From: Coleofasciculaceae cyanobacterium
GTDB taxonomy: Bacteria; Cyanobacteriota; Cyanobacteriia; Cyanobacteriales; Xenococcaceae
Direction: 5' to 3'
NCBI GenBank assembly: GCA_036703275.1
Contig: DATNPK010000011.1
Location: forward strand, 186,001-250,000
Length of the DNA stretch: 64,000 nucleotides
This document shows, piece after piece, positions 19,352-28,794 of this stretch. The notes beneath the pieces are model-generated. The model had not been told where the DNA came from, did no database searches, and was given only the letters and a program-made list of their open reading frames with translations. The first letter of the stretch is position 1; each line of letters opens with the position of its first letter. Both the position numbers and the translations under genes were made by a program.

Positions 19352-20174
19352 GTTAGGGGTCGAGCCAGAGATCGCTCTCTGACACTCCCATTCAAAACCG
19401 TGCTTGCGACTTTCACCGCACACGGCTCCTCCTGGCTTTTCGGTACTTTATATTTCGTTCCTTTTAATCTCACGCTAAACCGCCTTGGAAGGGTCAGTTT
19501 TAAATCCTTCTGTACGCATTTGCGTATTAAGCATATTAAGAACTACTTATTTTCCTATTCAGCTCAGGGCTGTACGTCAGCGTATCTCAGATATTACATC
19601 CATCCCTGTCGGGCATTACCTGTTAATTCAGGTTAAGCATTGGCTTTTTACAGCATCCTACTCCCATATTTCATACGCTTCACATCTGGTTTATCAAGAT
19701 AAGGTCTTGATAGAAATATGGGGTTATCTCGTTCCCTAAACTCATTTCGCGTTGTTGTTAGTCCCTAATCTCTACTCCGAGAGGTATATTGATGAGATAA
19801 TATTATTAATAAATAGAATTAATATCTTTTAATCTCTTTCTTATAAAAGAGATTCAACCTCTATTGCCTTTTGGCTGTAGTGTATTAAGCCGTTCCACTA
19901 CTTTATATTTACGAAGCTTAAAATTAGTTAGACTTTGTTGAACTTAAACAACTTCCCTTGCGGAGTTACCGAATTCGGCTATCAGCTATCCGCTTTTATC
20001 CTAGCTTTGCACCACGGGCGATGTTACCTAGCAGCACATAGGATATGGATTCAAAATGTCTCATTCATTGGTAGGAATTTAACCTACATGAGTTTAGAGT
20101 TATTGTATTTTCTAGGTACTAGATTATACCCTCAGCGTTCCTACAAATTGTAGTTAGGCTGAAACGAGTCGCAC
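19352..20174 (-). mobile_element. ORF-less group II intron, about 823 nt
   Basis: Read on the minus strand, the element begins GTGCGAC at 20174-20168, fitting the GUGYG 5' consensus. Domain V is the 34-nt segment 19428-19395 (starts GAGCCGTGTGCGG, has GAAAGTCGCA, ends CACGGTTT). Domain VI follows, with stem CAGAGA-GCGA-TCTCTG, a candidate bulged branch A in CTCGACC eight bases from the end, and a terminal AC at 19352. EBS1 sits in a hairpin loop at 19838-19844 and is the exact 7-nt complement of the 5' exon end (IBS1, 20175-20181). No maturase frame is present, so splicing or mobility would need a protein in trans. All features appear intact. The flanks belong to no recognised gene. Confidence 0.88.
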
Positions 20175-20221
20175 ATAAGAATATATAATATAGCAATTCT
20201 TACCTTTATAAGGTACACCTC

Positions 20222-20372
20222 AATTAGCCCGTGCATGATTAGCGTCTGGAGACGCGTCCCATGAACCATTAGCCCGTGCATGATTAGCTCCTTACGTCCT
20301 AAAGGACGACGCGAAGCTAGTGCTTTAGCATACACCTTCGGATATCGCGTCCCATTGACTATTAGCAAAAAC
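20222..20372. repeat. Modular intergenic repeat cluster (copy C)
   Basis: Short modules of the window-wide repeat family: ATTAGCCCGTGCATGATTAG occurs twice, then CCTAAAGGAC, GACGCGAAGCTAGT and CACCTTCGGATATCG. It lies between the intron 5' end and the methyltransferase gene. It lacks the 37-bp core found in copies A, B, E and F. Confidence 0.7.
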
Positions 20373-20415
20373 CAAGGTGTCAGACTGTACCTTACGTAAA
20401 TGAGAACCGCTATAT

Positions 20416-21198
20416 ATGTGGAATCCAGAAGATTATGCCAAAAACTCTGATGCTCAATTAAAATGGGCGCGATCGCTAACCAAGAATTTAAACTTAGAAG
20501 ACTATCAGTCGATTCTTGATGTTGGGTGTGGAGATGGCAAAATTACCGCTGACTTTGCAACTACTTCACCTCAAAGCCGAATAGTCGGGGTAGATAGTTC
20601 ACCTGAGATGATTACTTATGCCGAGCGCAAATATCCTCTAAGTCAATATTCCAATCTAGCTTTTAATTGCATAGACGCGCGATTAATTAATTTCCAGCAA
20701 GAGTTTGATTTAATTTTTTCCAATGCCACTCTTCATTGGGTAAACGATCATCAGGCATTTCTCAAAGGTGCAAATAAAGCGTTAACACATCGGGGAAGAC
20801 TAATTATTTCCTGTGGCGGGAAGGGTAATGCTGCTGAGATTTTAGAGACTTTTGATGAGTTAACAACTTCTGATGATTGGCAAGCTTACTTTAATGATTT
20901 TCATAATCCTTATTTCTTTTATGGACTTGAAGATTATCGGATTTGGTTAGAAAAATCTGGTTTTGCGATCGCGCGTTTGGAGTTAGTGCCAAAGGATATG
21001 ACTCACCAGGGAAGAGAGGGATTAGCAGGTTGGATACGCACTACCTGGATGCCCTTTACTAAGTATGTTCCAGAAGAACACAGAGATGAATTTATTGCTC
21101 AGTTTGTCGAGTTGTATTTGGCTAACAATCCTTTGGATGAGAATGGATTAACTCACGTTTCCATGGTTAGATTAGAAGTCGATGCTAATAAAGTTTAA
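20416..21198 (+). CDS. Class I SAM-dependent methyltransferase (trans-aconitate methyltransferase-like)
   Basis: 260 residues. Motif I is ILDVGCGDGKIT, followed by VGVDSSPEM and a DLIFSNATLHWVNDH post-motif segment. The opening MWNPEDYAKNSDAQLKWA and the TLHWV motif resemble trans-aconitate 2-methyltransferases and related small-molecule methyltransferases in the cytoplasm. The actual substrate is uncertain. It starts immediately after repeat copy C, so its promoter must lie within or beside the repeat. Confidence 0.82.
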   Translation: MWNPEDYAKNSDAQLKWARSLTKNLNLEDYQSILDVGCGDGKITADFATTSPQSRIVGVDSSPEMITYAERKYPLSQYSNLAFNCIDARLINFQQEFDLIFSNATLHWVNDHQAFLKGANKALTHRGRLIISCGGKGNAAEILETFDELTTSDDWQAYFNDFHNPYFFYGLEDYRIWLEKSGFAIARLELVPKDMTHQGREGLAGWIRTTWMPFTKYVPEEHRDEFIAQFVELYLANNPLDENGLTHVSMVRLEVDANKV

Positions 21199-21233
21199 AT
21201 TGGTATAAGATTCAATGCTTCACCATCCAATTC

Positions 21234-23400
21234 TTAACAAAGCTGCTTTTCAAATTCATTTAAAACTTGAGAACAACTTTCCCAATCAATATTCTCAACC
21301 TTGCTATATCGCTCGTCAAACGGATGTTTAGGTCTGATATTATCGATTATCTTGGCTTCTTCTGCCTCAGCGATCGCTACATTAACCCAAGCATCTTGCA
21401 GAACATCGGGGATCTGTCCAAACAAGCCATGTATTTCTTCCAACCTTAATGAAAGTAGTTCGTGAACTCTGTCTTCTACTGAGTCGCGATACCGTAGATT
21501 GAGAATCCATACTTCATCTTGTATTTGTCCAATACGTTGAATACGCCCCTTACGCTATTCTAGTCTGGTTGGATTCCAAGGCAAGTCAAGATTAATTAAG
21601 AGTTCCCAGTTTTTGTAGATTAAGCCCTTCGCTAGCTGCATCCGTACCGATAATGAGGCGCAACTCGCCTCGGCGAACCATTTGCTTGATCTCTTCTCTT
21701 GCCAGACGTTGAAACAAACTCTGGTGCATGATACCCGATCGCGATTCTCCTGAATAGATGCCTATTCTTTCTTCGGGTAAATCTTCTGATGATAGTTGAG
21801 AAGCAAGCCACATAACCGAATCATAGTATTGCGAAAAGATGATGCAGCCTCTTTCTAGCCAGCCTCGATCGATTAAATACTTTTTCACCTCTTTGTACTT
21901 GGGATCTTTTTCTTGATTATCTTCGAGTAATTGCCAACACTGGCGTAAAAGCTTGATTTCATCAGCAGCTAAATCGCGATTTTCAGAAGGATCGGTATCA
22001 TTTTCTAGTTCCTCGTCTTCCTCACTCCACCCTTCTATAGTATTGTCAGTTTCTGATTCGTTTTTGTTTAGCAGGTTTTCAATTGTCTTCTGCCCTGCCA
22101 ACATAGTACTGCCGATTCTTCTGAGTAAGAGAGTCTTATAAAGTCCTGCCGATCTAATTCTTCTGCCTAGAAGTTCACAAAATTCTTCTGCGTGTTGATA
22201 GGCTTCTCGACAGTAAAAAGGTAGTTCTAACGATTCATGGTTATCTTCTCCAAATAACCTGACGTTTACAGGTTTAAGATATGGTTCGCCAGTAGTTTCA
22301 TCGATAGTATTTTCTAGATATGCATGAGTTCTTCTAACAATATGCCGAATAAAGGGATTATATTGCCGTCCATAATCGTTAAGGACTTTTTGTAGTTTGG
22401 TAAGCTCGGGACGCTTTAGTTTGTCTATATCGCCACCCTGAATCACAAAATCGCTATCTTTCATTCCTAAACTTTTGCGGATAGCACGAAAGCTACGGTG
22501 TTCGGATTCAGGTGGAAAGGGATTTCGCAGCCAATTCCAAGCATCGTGGACATTCTCGAAAATATGTTCTTCACCCATGACTATAGGAATAACCTCAGAA
22601 GCTCTGCGCCAGTTGCTCCAAGCATTACCTAAAACTTGTTCGTTACCTTTACTAAGTATATTGAGCGTATCCCAAGCTTCTATTGGGTGAAGCTAAACGG
22701 GTGTTGCCGTAGCTAAAATCATGCTTTTAGTGCGATCGCTTATCTCTCGCAAAAAACGCATTAAGTTATTGGGATTAACGTCTTCATTAGGGCTATTGTC
22801 GTTAATTTTCTTTCTTCTCGCCCGATGTGCTTCATCGACGATGACACATTCATAATTCATTACCTTAAGAAAATCAATAATCTCTGAACCAGAAGTAATT
22901 AAACCCTGAGAGATGATGCCGATACGACGGGGGCAGTTTTTAATCGATTCTGCGCCTTTTGACGGGTATTCCAATCCATTTTCGTCGATCCACTGACGAC
23001 CATTCCAAATTGCAGAGGGGATACCGACTAAATCTTTTAATTCTCCTTGCCATTGCAATACTAAAGGTTTGGGAGCAATAACCAATACTGGTTTATTTCC
23101 ATGTAAAGCCATTAACAATCCTGAGATAGCAAGCTGCACTGTTTTGCCCAAACCAACCTGATCGGCAAGGATATAACGCGCACCACCTTTAAGGTGATCT
23201 TCAAAAGCTTTCTTGATGAAGAACTTTTGATGCGCCCATAAACCTAGTTCTTGGCGATAAATAGGTGTTTCAACAATTGCCGAGGCGGGATCTGGTTTTG
23301 GTGATTCTCGCCATTTCTGGTGATTGATTTTTGATCGCTTCTATTGTGTTCTATCTACTAACTCTTTGATTATTCGTTCTTGTTCTCCAGCAATATAAGC
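21234..23400 (-). pseudogene. SNF2-type helicase (anti-phage-associated type), decayed
   Basis: Read from 23400 downward: an interdomain segment AYIAGEQERIIKELVDRTQ; TAG at 23341-23343; KWRESPKPD; Walker A in LADQVGLGKTVQL; the DEAH box in VIVDEAHRA; motif III ATATPV; TAG at 22693-22695 where Gln is expected (ATPVQ); and the C-terminal helicase lobe with CIIFSQYYDS and GTDAASEGLNLQ. A frameshift lies near 21590-21597 (one extra A), and a third TAG at 21555-21557 replaces Gln in RLEQRKGR. RIQRIGQ follows, then a C-terminal tail. The expected N-terminal domain (phospholipase D-like in relatives) is missing. Such helicases accompany DUF499 ATPases in defence islands, as here. It is inactive unless repaired by readthrough. 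Confidence 0.85.
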
Positions 23401-23489
23401 TTAACTCGTGAAAGTTGACAATAAGTTCTCAATATGCAAACATTATAGATAAGTTTTCGTTTTGAAAACATAGTTTGTCATAGATTCAA

Positions 23490-23789
23490 ATGCACCTCAT
23501 TTCGGCTGGAAAGCTAAAAAAAGCTGCATCCAAGTATCCCGATGTTGTCATTGCAATTAAGGCATTCTGTAAAACAATTGAGCAGGCGCAATGGCAAAGT
23601 TTAGTTGATGCACAGCACATTTATAAAGATGCAGAAGCAGTGGGAAACTTGACCGTTTTTAATATTAAAGGCAATAAATACCGCTTGATTCTTGATATAG
23701 ACTACGAAGAACAGGTTGCTTATTTTAAGTATTTTTTAACTCATGCTGAGTATGACAAGGGGAAGTGGAAGAATGACTCTTACTATTGA
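23490..23789 (+). CDS. higB: HigB-type toxin (mRNA interferase)
   Basis: 99 residues. MHLISAGKLKKAASKYPD, then VFNIKGNKYRLILDIDYEEQVAYFKYFLTHAEYDKGKW, fits the HigB toxin family of ribosome-dependent mRNA endonucleases. The conserved His in LTHAEYDK and basic KGNKYRL are present. Its 3' end overlaps the antitoxin start by 17 bp, the usual toxin-first order of higBA. It is intact, inside an otherwise decayed defence island and on the opposite strand. Confidence 0.9.
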   Translation: MHLISAGKLKKAASKYPDVVIAIKAFCKTIEQAQWQSLVDAQHIYKDAEAVGNLTVFNIKGNKYRLILDIDYEEQVAYFKYFLTHAEYDKGKWKNDSYY

Positions 23790-24192
23790 TCGAGAAAATT
23801 ATCTTAAGCTTTTGGATGAAGTAAAGTTGATTCCCAAAGTTATTGAAACAGAAACAGAATACGAACAAAATCTTGCTGTAGCGGAGAAATTAATTGCTAA
23901 AAAAAAGCATCGTTCTCCTGAAGAAACCGCTTTACTTCGTTTGCTAGTTAGATTAATTGAAGATTACGAAGAAACTAACTATCATCTGAAAGAGTGGCAA
24001 GATCTTCCTCCTCACGAAGTTTTGCAGCATCTTCTAGAAGTTAGTCATACCAAACAAGCCGACTTGGTAGGAATTATTAGCCCTTCAAAAGGATTAATTT
24101 CAGCGATCGTTAATGGTAAACGAGCAATTAGTAAAGAACAAGCCAAGAAGCTAGGACAATACTTCAAAATTTCTCCAAGTTTATTTATTTGA
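23773..24192 (+). CDS. higA: HigA-type antitoxin with HTH domain
   Basis: 139 residues from the ATG at 23773, with GGAAG just upstream; an earlier in-frame start at 23743 would give ten unlikely residues. The N-terminal half is helical and charged (LAVAEKLIAKKKHRSPEE). The C-terminal half is a XRE-like helix-turn-helix (LLEVSHTKQADLVGIIS through GKRAISKEQAKKLGQYF). It should bind the HigB toxin and repress the pair. Start and stop overlap with the toxin suggests translational coupling. Confidence 0.9.
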   Translation: MTLTIDRENYLKLLDEVKLIPKVIETETEYEQNLAVAEKLIAKKKHRSPEETALLRLLVRLIEDYEETNYHLKEWQDLPPHEVLQHLLEVSHTKQADLVGIISPSKGLISAIVNGKRAISKEQAKKLGQYFKISPSLFI

Positions 24193-24243
24193 CTTTTGAC
24201 CCTTCGACAAACTCAGGGCAATGCTTTTGACTTTTAACTTTAC

Positions 24244-25190
24244 TCACCCATGATCGTTCTCCACAGCGCCAGCCAAAACTCTCGCGACTTCAGCATCTTT
24301 TTTCCAATGTGGCAGGTGGGGTATATGTTCTAATCGGCTTACATAGCGAAGAATTTCCAGCCCACGTTTGCGATCGCTCCAATAATTGGCAACTTCAACT
24401 TTAAGGTAATTCAAACCTTCCTGAACGGTTTCTTTACTTACTGTTTCGTGAATCGCAAATAACAGATGTCCTACTAAAGTTAGATCGAAGCCATCGCCTT
24501 TTAAGTTAGTTCGCTTAAACTCGGAAGCTATTTTAAATCTTGCTTCATTGGATTTTTTTGTAGCATACATGAAATTATAGTCCCGCACACCAAATCCTTT
24601 GGCTAGTTCTTGATAAGCACCATTTCTAAATTCACCGTGTTTTTCTAGTTCCACACCTTTGAGGTAAAGACGTTCATCGGCGGTGAGACTCTTCCAATGA
24701 AACTCGGCAAAATATTCGCGAACGAGGTGATTACAGGCAATTTCTACGGCGCGATCAATTACCTTTTCAAACTCCGATTTCTCTCCTTTTCCTCTTTCGC
24801 GAAAAAGTTCGTGTTTGATATCCATTCCTTCAATTTCGCTATACTGAGCCAGCACTCGCAGGGCAGCAGCATAGGCAGCAAGCTGGTAGTCGGTGTCGCC
24901 AAAGTTAGGAGCATCTTCATCGTCAATAACCCAAGCGCAATCATACTATGGGTTTTACCACCACCCATTGCCTGAGCTAATAGAAACGTACCTGCTTGAC
25001 TACTTGTATTTTCTAATCGCCCAAAAGCTTTATCAATGAGCGTCCCCATCCCCGCAGTTATATAATTTTCCTCAAAGAAGCGATCGCAATTAATTCGGTC
25101 TTCAAGTAAATCTGAAATATTCAGAACCACATCTGTTCGAGAGCGATCAAATACTGATTGACGTGGTTTGCAGGCTTGGCTCAAATACAT
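24244..25190 (-). pseudogene. DUF499 family ATPase with a large internal deletion
   Basis: The N-terminal part starts at ATG 25190 (MYLSQACKPRQSVFD) and reaches the P-loop in LLAQAMGGGKTHSMIALGLL. The frame then shifts within GCGCTTGGGTTATTG and continues as AWVIDDEDAPNFGDTDYQLA, the C-terminal part of the same family, to a natural end at VENDHG. Family members are roughly a thousand residues, so most of the middle is gone. DUF499 proteins are anti-phage-associated ATPases found with SNF2-type helicases and DUF1156 methyltransferases. No DUF1156 gene is in the window. Confidence 0.82.
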
Positions 25191-25347
25191 ATAAAAACCT
25201 TTCTGAAAATCATTAAGTCATGAGACATAATCGCTCTTGGATAAACTTATGATTCCCATCGGTACTAAAAAACAATCATCTACTTTTTTAGATTATTAAA
25301 AAAATATAAAGTAGTAGCTTTTAGTTTTTAGACTAAATCCGAGCCGT

Positions 25348-26841
25348 TTATTTAGCCCAGGTAAAGCAAAACTTGCACCCTCTAGGGGAATTTTCTTCAA
25401 GCCAAAGTTTGCCGCCTTCTTCCTGAATAATCTTTTTGACCAGTGCCAAGCCAATGCCTGTATTAGTAGTTGAGGAACTATTTTCTATGGTTTGGAAAAT
25501 TTCCAAAATACGTTCTCGATCTGTCTGAAGAATTCCTGGGCCATCATCAGCGATCGCCAATTGATAATGTGTATTGCAATCTTGGGCTGTAACTTCAATC
25601 TGCCCCATATCGCGATCGTGATGTTTGATGGCATTACTAATCAAGTTAGACAATACCTGGCTTAACAATAGACGTTTAGTAGCCAAAACTGGCAGTGCAA
25701 CGCTAGTAATCTTGAAGCCAGCAGGAGGAGATAGAGAATCTATTACCTCTTGTAGTAACTCACTCACGTCCACAGTTTCTACAGGTAACTCTTGTCGTCC
25801 TACCCGCGATAGTTTCAGCAAGCCGTTAATCAAAGCATCCATTCTTCTTACCCGCTGACCGAGAAGATCTAGATATTCTTGGGTTTCATCGGGTACTCGA
25901 TCGCCAAGATCTTCAGTAATCCACTCCGATAAATTAGCAATTCCCCGTAGCGGTGCTTTAAGGTCGTGAGAAACAATATAAGTAAAGCGATTTAATTCTT
26001 GATTACGCTTTTTCAACGCTTGTTCGGCTATTTTTCTGGCTGTAATATCCCGCGAAACAGAGAGAATTTCCTCCACCCGATTGTTTTCATCGAGTATTGG
26101 TGTGACAATCACCTCCCACCATTTGGGTCTTCCCTTTGCCGTAGCACAGTAGCCATCAAACCTAGCGATCTTACCTGCTTTGGCTGTGGCAAAAGCTTTC
26201 TCGGCTGACTGGCGATCGCAACCTTGCCAAAAATCAAGCCCGGGTAAGTATTGTACTTGAGTAAAATTATCAATCTCCATAATGACTTGTCCCCCATCAT
26301 TCATATAAAGGAGGCGACCTTGAAGATCCAATACTTTAATACAGTCTGGACTACTTTCGAGGATGCGACGAACAGATTCTATATTACGCTGTAGCTTGAT
26401 TTCTTTGTGTTTATAATTGCTCAGGTCAGGTTCAACAAGAGTTGATCCAGTTGATTTGGCGCTCGCATCTGGGATAATAGATGCAGTACCAATCCAAAGC
26501 AATGTGTTGTAGTTTGGACTTAATAGTTCCAACTCTATGTCAAACAAACTGTAGTTACCCTGAGCATCTTTTAGCTGTAGCTGGTCTTGCCAAATCTCAG
26601 AAGAAGAATTATGCCATCGTGCCTGGATTTGCGACTCTGGTGCAATCAAATCCCAGAGAAAACTTGGTTCGGAGGTTAGTAGCGATCGCCCTGTGTAGTT
26701 TTCCCAAGCAGTATTGACTAAATGTATTGCACCTGAACGTTCCATCAGCCAAGCTGGGTCACAAATGCGGTTGAGTAGTCTTTGATAGCCAACGTAATTT
26801 GAATCCAACAACACCGTCAAAAATTGAAGTAACAATTGCAC
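25348..26841 (-). CDS. PAS domain sensor histidine kinase
   Basis: 497 residues starting with GTG. Two PAS-like segments come first: about residues 24-115 (DPAWLMERSGAIHLVNTAWENYTG) and about 150-270 (SSPDCIKVLDLQGRLLYMN, with WWEVIVTPILDENN then SVSRDITARK). The HisKA H-box is FTYIVSHDLKAPLRGIANL. HATPase motifs are LSNLISNAIKHHDRD (N), IADDGPGI (G1) and GIGLALVKKI (G2). No transmembrane segment is seen, so it is a cytoplasmic sensor. No response regulator is adjacent. The start is uncertain because no clear Shine-Dalgarno precedes the GTG. Confidence 0.9.
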   Translation of the reverse strand: MQLLLQFLTVLLDSNYVGYQRLLNRICDPAWLMERSGAIHLVNTAWENYTGRSLLTSEPSFLWDLIAPESQIQARWHNSSSEIWQDQLQLKDAQGNYSLFDIELELLSPNYNTLLWIGTASIIPDASAKSTGSTLVEPDLSNYKHKEIKLQRNIESVRRILESSPDCIKVLDLQGRLLYMNDGGQVIMEIDNFTQVQYLPGLDFWQGCDRQSAEKAFATAKAGKIARFDGYCATAKGRPKWWEVIVTPILDENNRVEEILSVSRDITARKIAEQALKKRNQELNRFTYIVSHDLKAPLRGIANLSEWITEDLGDRVPDETQEYLDLLGQRVRRMDALINGLLKLSRVGRQELPVETVDVSELLQEVIDSLSPPAGFKITSVALPVLATKRLLLSQVLSNLISNAIKHHDRDMGQIEVTAQDCNTHYQLAIADDGPGILQTDRERILEIFQTIENSSSTTNTGIGLALVKKIIQEEGGKLWLEENSPRGCKFCFTWAK

Positions 26842-27045
26842 AGATTAAAAAGTTAATCGAGGCAAGAACCTATATATATAAGCTTTTTACATCAGATTAA
26901 CCTTAATTATTATAAGACGTACTTTCTATTAAACGTATACAAAAGCAGGAAAATATTCTCTATGCCGATCGGCAGAAGTTTTGTCTGGGTATAGCTGACA
27001 TTTGGTGAGGTAAAACCCGATAAAACCATAGTATTCAGCGGACGA

Positions 27046-27861
27046 CTAAAAGTTAAAAAAAGTCTGGAGGTAGGCATCGATCATTGCATCCCCAAAAAAT
27101 AGGCTCAACGCAGCACCCAGAGCTAAAAATGGTCCAAAAGGCATCGGTTGTTTTTTGTTAATCATTCCCAAGGCGATCGCGCCACCGCCAATAATTGAGC
27201 CAACCCCACAGGCAATAAAGCTAGACAGCAAAACATATTTCCAGCCAATCCAAGCGCCGATAGTTGCCATCAGCTTACCATCGGCATCTCCCATTGCCTG
27301 TTGTCCGAGCATGATTAAACCCAGCAAGGCAATAATCTCTAGCAACCAAATCCCCGATACTGCACCACCAATACCAAACATCAACTGATTGGCTATTCCT
27401 TCTCCCCGAGCGATTTGCCAACCAATAACTCCCTGAAATACTAATCCTAATATTAATCCTGACTTGGTTAAGCAAGAAGGTAAGGTCATCGTGTCTAAAT
27501 CAATTACAGATAGAGACAACAGCCAAGACAAAAAAGCACAGTAGCCGACAGTTTTAATACTATAGCCAAAATGCCAGAAAACTAGCATAAAGACCAATCC
27601 CGTCACAGCTTCAACAATTGGGTAACGGCTCGAAATTTTGGCTTTGCACCACCGACAAGATCCTCTAAGCCATAGCCAGCCAAATACAGGAACATTTTCG
27701 GTAATACCTAAAGAGTGCTTACAGTGGGGACAACGAGATGCAGGATGAACTAAAGATATCCCTGTGGGAATACGATATATAACTACGTTGAGGAAACTAC
27801 CAATACAAGCACCAAAGGTAAAAGCAGTAGTAAATCCAAGCGCTGAAACCAGCGTTTCCAT
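27046..27861 (-). CDS. pilD: Prepilin peptidase / N-methyltransferase (PilD, A24)
   Basis: 271 residues and strongly hydrophobic. The N-terminal methyltransferase domain has the two CxxC pairs (CPHCKHS and CRWCKAK). Catalytic aspartates of the aspartyl protease are in SVIDLDTMTLPS and MGDADGKLMA. It cleaves and N-methylates type IV prepilins at the plasma membrane, supporting pili used for motility and DNA uptake. It is monocistronic with no pilin gene nearby. Complete. Confidence 0.93.
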   Translation of the reverse strand: METLVSALGFTTAFTFGACIGSFLNVVIYRIPTGISLVHPASRCPHCKHSLGITENVPVFGWLWLRGSCRWCKAKISSRYPIVEAVTGLVFMLVFWHFGYSIKTVGYCAFLSWLLSLSVIDLDTMTLPSCLTKSGLILGLVFQGVIGWQIARGEGIANQLMFGIGGAVSGIWLLEIIALLGLIMLGQQAMGDADGKLMATIGAWIGWKYVLLSSFIACGVGSIIGGGAIALGMINKKQPMPFGPFLALGAALSLFFGDAMIDAYLQTFFNF

Positions 27862-27911
27862 AATTTAGTTTTAAGTTTAAATAATATAGTTAAAAATGAA
27901 AAATATTAATT

Positions 27912-28178
27912 TTAATATGCTTCAGTTTCTATCTGCTTCAGAGGAATAAAACACTCTCTAGGCAAAAGTATTGGCTTAGGATTAAAGGTTAATTGTCCGC
28001 GATGACTATCTCGATTAATTACTATTCCCATCGGTTGATTATCGGCTGGAATATTAAGATTGCAGTAGTTACGATAGATATTTCTCGCTGCTTTAACCAA
28101 ACTTGGATCGAAAAATACCATGTTAGGCTCTTTGGTTTTAGCCGAATTATTAGTGCGCGTAGACGGTTTAGAATTCAT
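27912..28178 (-). CDS. Small hypothetical protein
   Basis: 88 residues, no recognised family. A polar N-terminus is followed by FFDPSLVKAARNIYRNYCNLNI and a beta-like MGIVINRDSHRGQLTFN segment. It is 50 bp upstream of pilD on the same strand, so cotranscription is possible. The sequence has coding-like composition and an ATG start, but it could be spurious. Confidence 0.45.
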   Translation of the reverse strand: MNSKPSTRTNNSAKTKEPNMVFFDPSLVKAARNIYRNYCNLNIPADNQPMGIVINRDSHRGQLTFNPKPILLPRECFIPLKQIETEAY

Positions 28179-28366
28179 AGAGCGATCTTAAAAAGACAAC
28201 TTCAAATTTAACCTAATTTTTGGCAGAAAGAAGGTAGGAACAATAAATTTATATTACAAAAGTTGTTTTATTGCGAGGTAAAGGTTATGTAACCAGTGAT
28301 TTTCCAAGATATAAATCTGAAACTAGGAAATGGGCAATATAAGATTGAACTTCAATCAAAATTGTT

Positions 28367-28708
28367 ATGAGATTATTTGCTAGATTACTGGGGTTAGAAC
28401 TACTGCTGTTAGGAGTTTATTTTTTAGGGAAAAACATCTACTTTACCAACGAGATTTTTCCTTATTGGTGGCGAGGAGTTGCTGCGGACGTATCTATTTT
28501 ATTTCTCACCGCAGGAGTATTAATGCTTTTTATCTTGCCACGATATCATAAAAATCTGGCTGGTGTTGCGATCGCCATTGGCATTGCAGCAGTTTTTGTC
28601 AGCAGTAGAGCAATCTTACAGCCTACTAGTCTTTGGCAGTTTGTTCTTTCTCTGGTTAGTTTCACGGGAGGATATCAGCTATTGGCCACAGGAAGACTAA
28701 ATCTTTGA
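28367..28708 (+). CDS. Small integral membrane protein, unknown function
   Basis: 113 residues with about four hydrophobic segments (LLGLELLLLGVYFLG; VSILFLTAGVLMLFIL; VAIAIGIAAVFVS; FVLSLVSFTGGYQLL) and short polar loops. A plasma or thylakoid membrane location is predicted. No family is recognised. It lies 86 bp upstream of coaBC on the same strand and may share its transcript. Confidence 0.55.
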   Translation: MRLFARLLGLELLLLGVYFLGKNIYFTNEIFPYWWRGVAADVSILFLTAGVLMLFILPRYHKNLAGVAIAIGIAAVFVSSRAILQPTSLWQFVLSLVSFTGGYQLLATGRLNL

Positions 28709-28794
28709 TTAGTTAACATTCAAGATAATATGTTTGTAGACTCAAAAGCTAAAAAAACACCTTTGAAACCAAAACAAACCAACCTCAAACATCA

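Larger units (their letters stand above)
19198..20415. other. Intergenic region holding a group II intron and a repeat cluster
   Basis: The 1.2-kb gap between pepP and the methyltransferase. Most is the minus-strand intron (19352-20174) and repeat copy C. On the + strand just before the intron is a 32-codon frame (19248-19346; MPNLLDNRHDKEALKELK) whose stop lies five bases from the intron 3' boundary. It has no recognisable family and may be a remnant. Apparent frames at 19400-20153 overlap structured intron domains and are not genes. Confidence 0.7.

Noticed and set aside
19400-20153. Several + strand frames of 70-84 codons
   Set aside because: They overlap the structured domains of the minus-strand group II intron and have no family resemblance.
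20222-20372. CRISPR-like repeated ATTAGCCCGTGCATG units
   Set aside because: Only two copies with unequal context; they belong to the modular intergenic repeat family and no array or cas gene is present.
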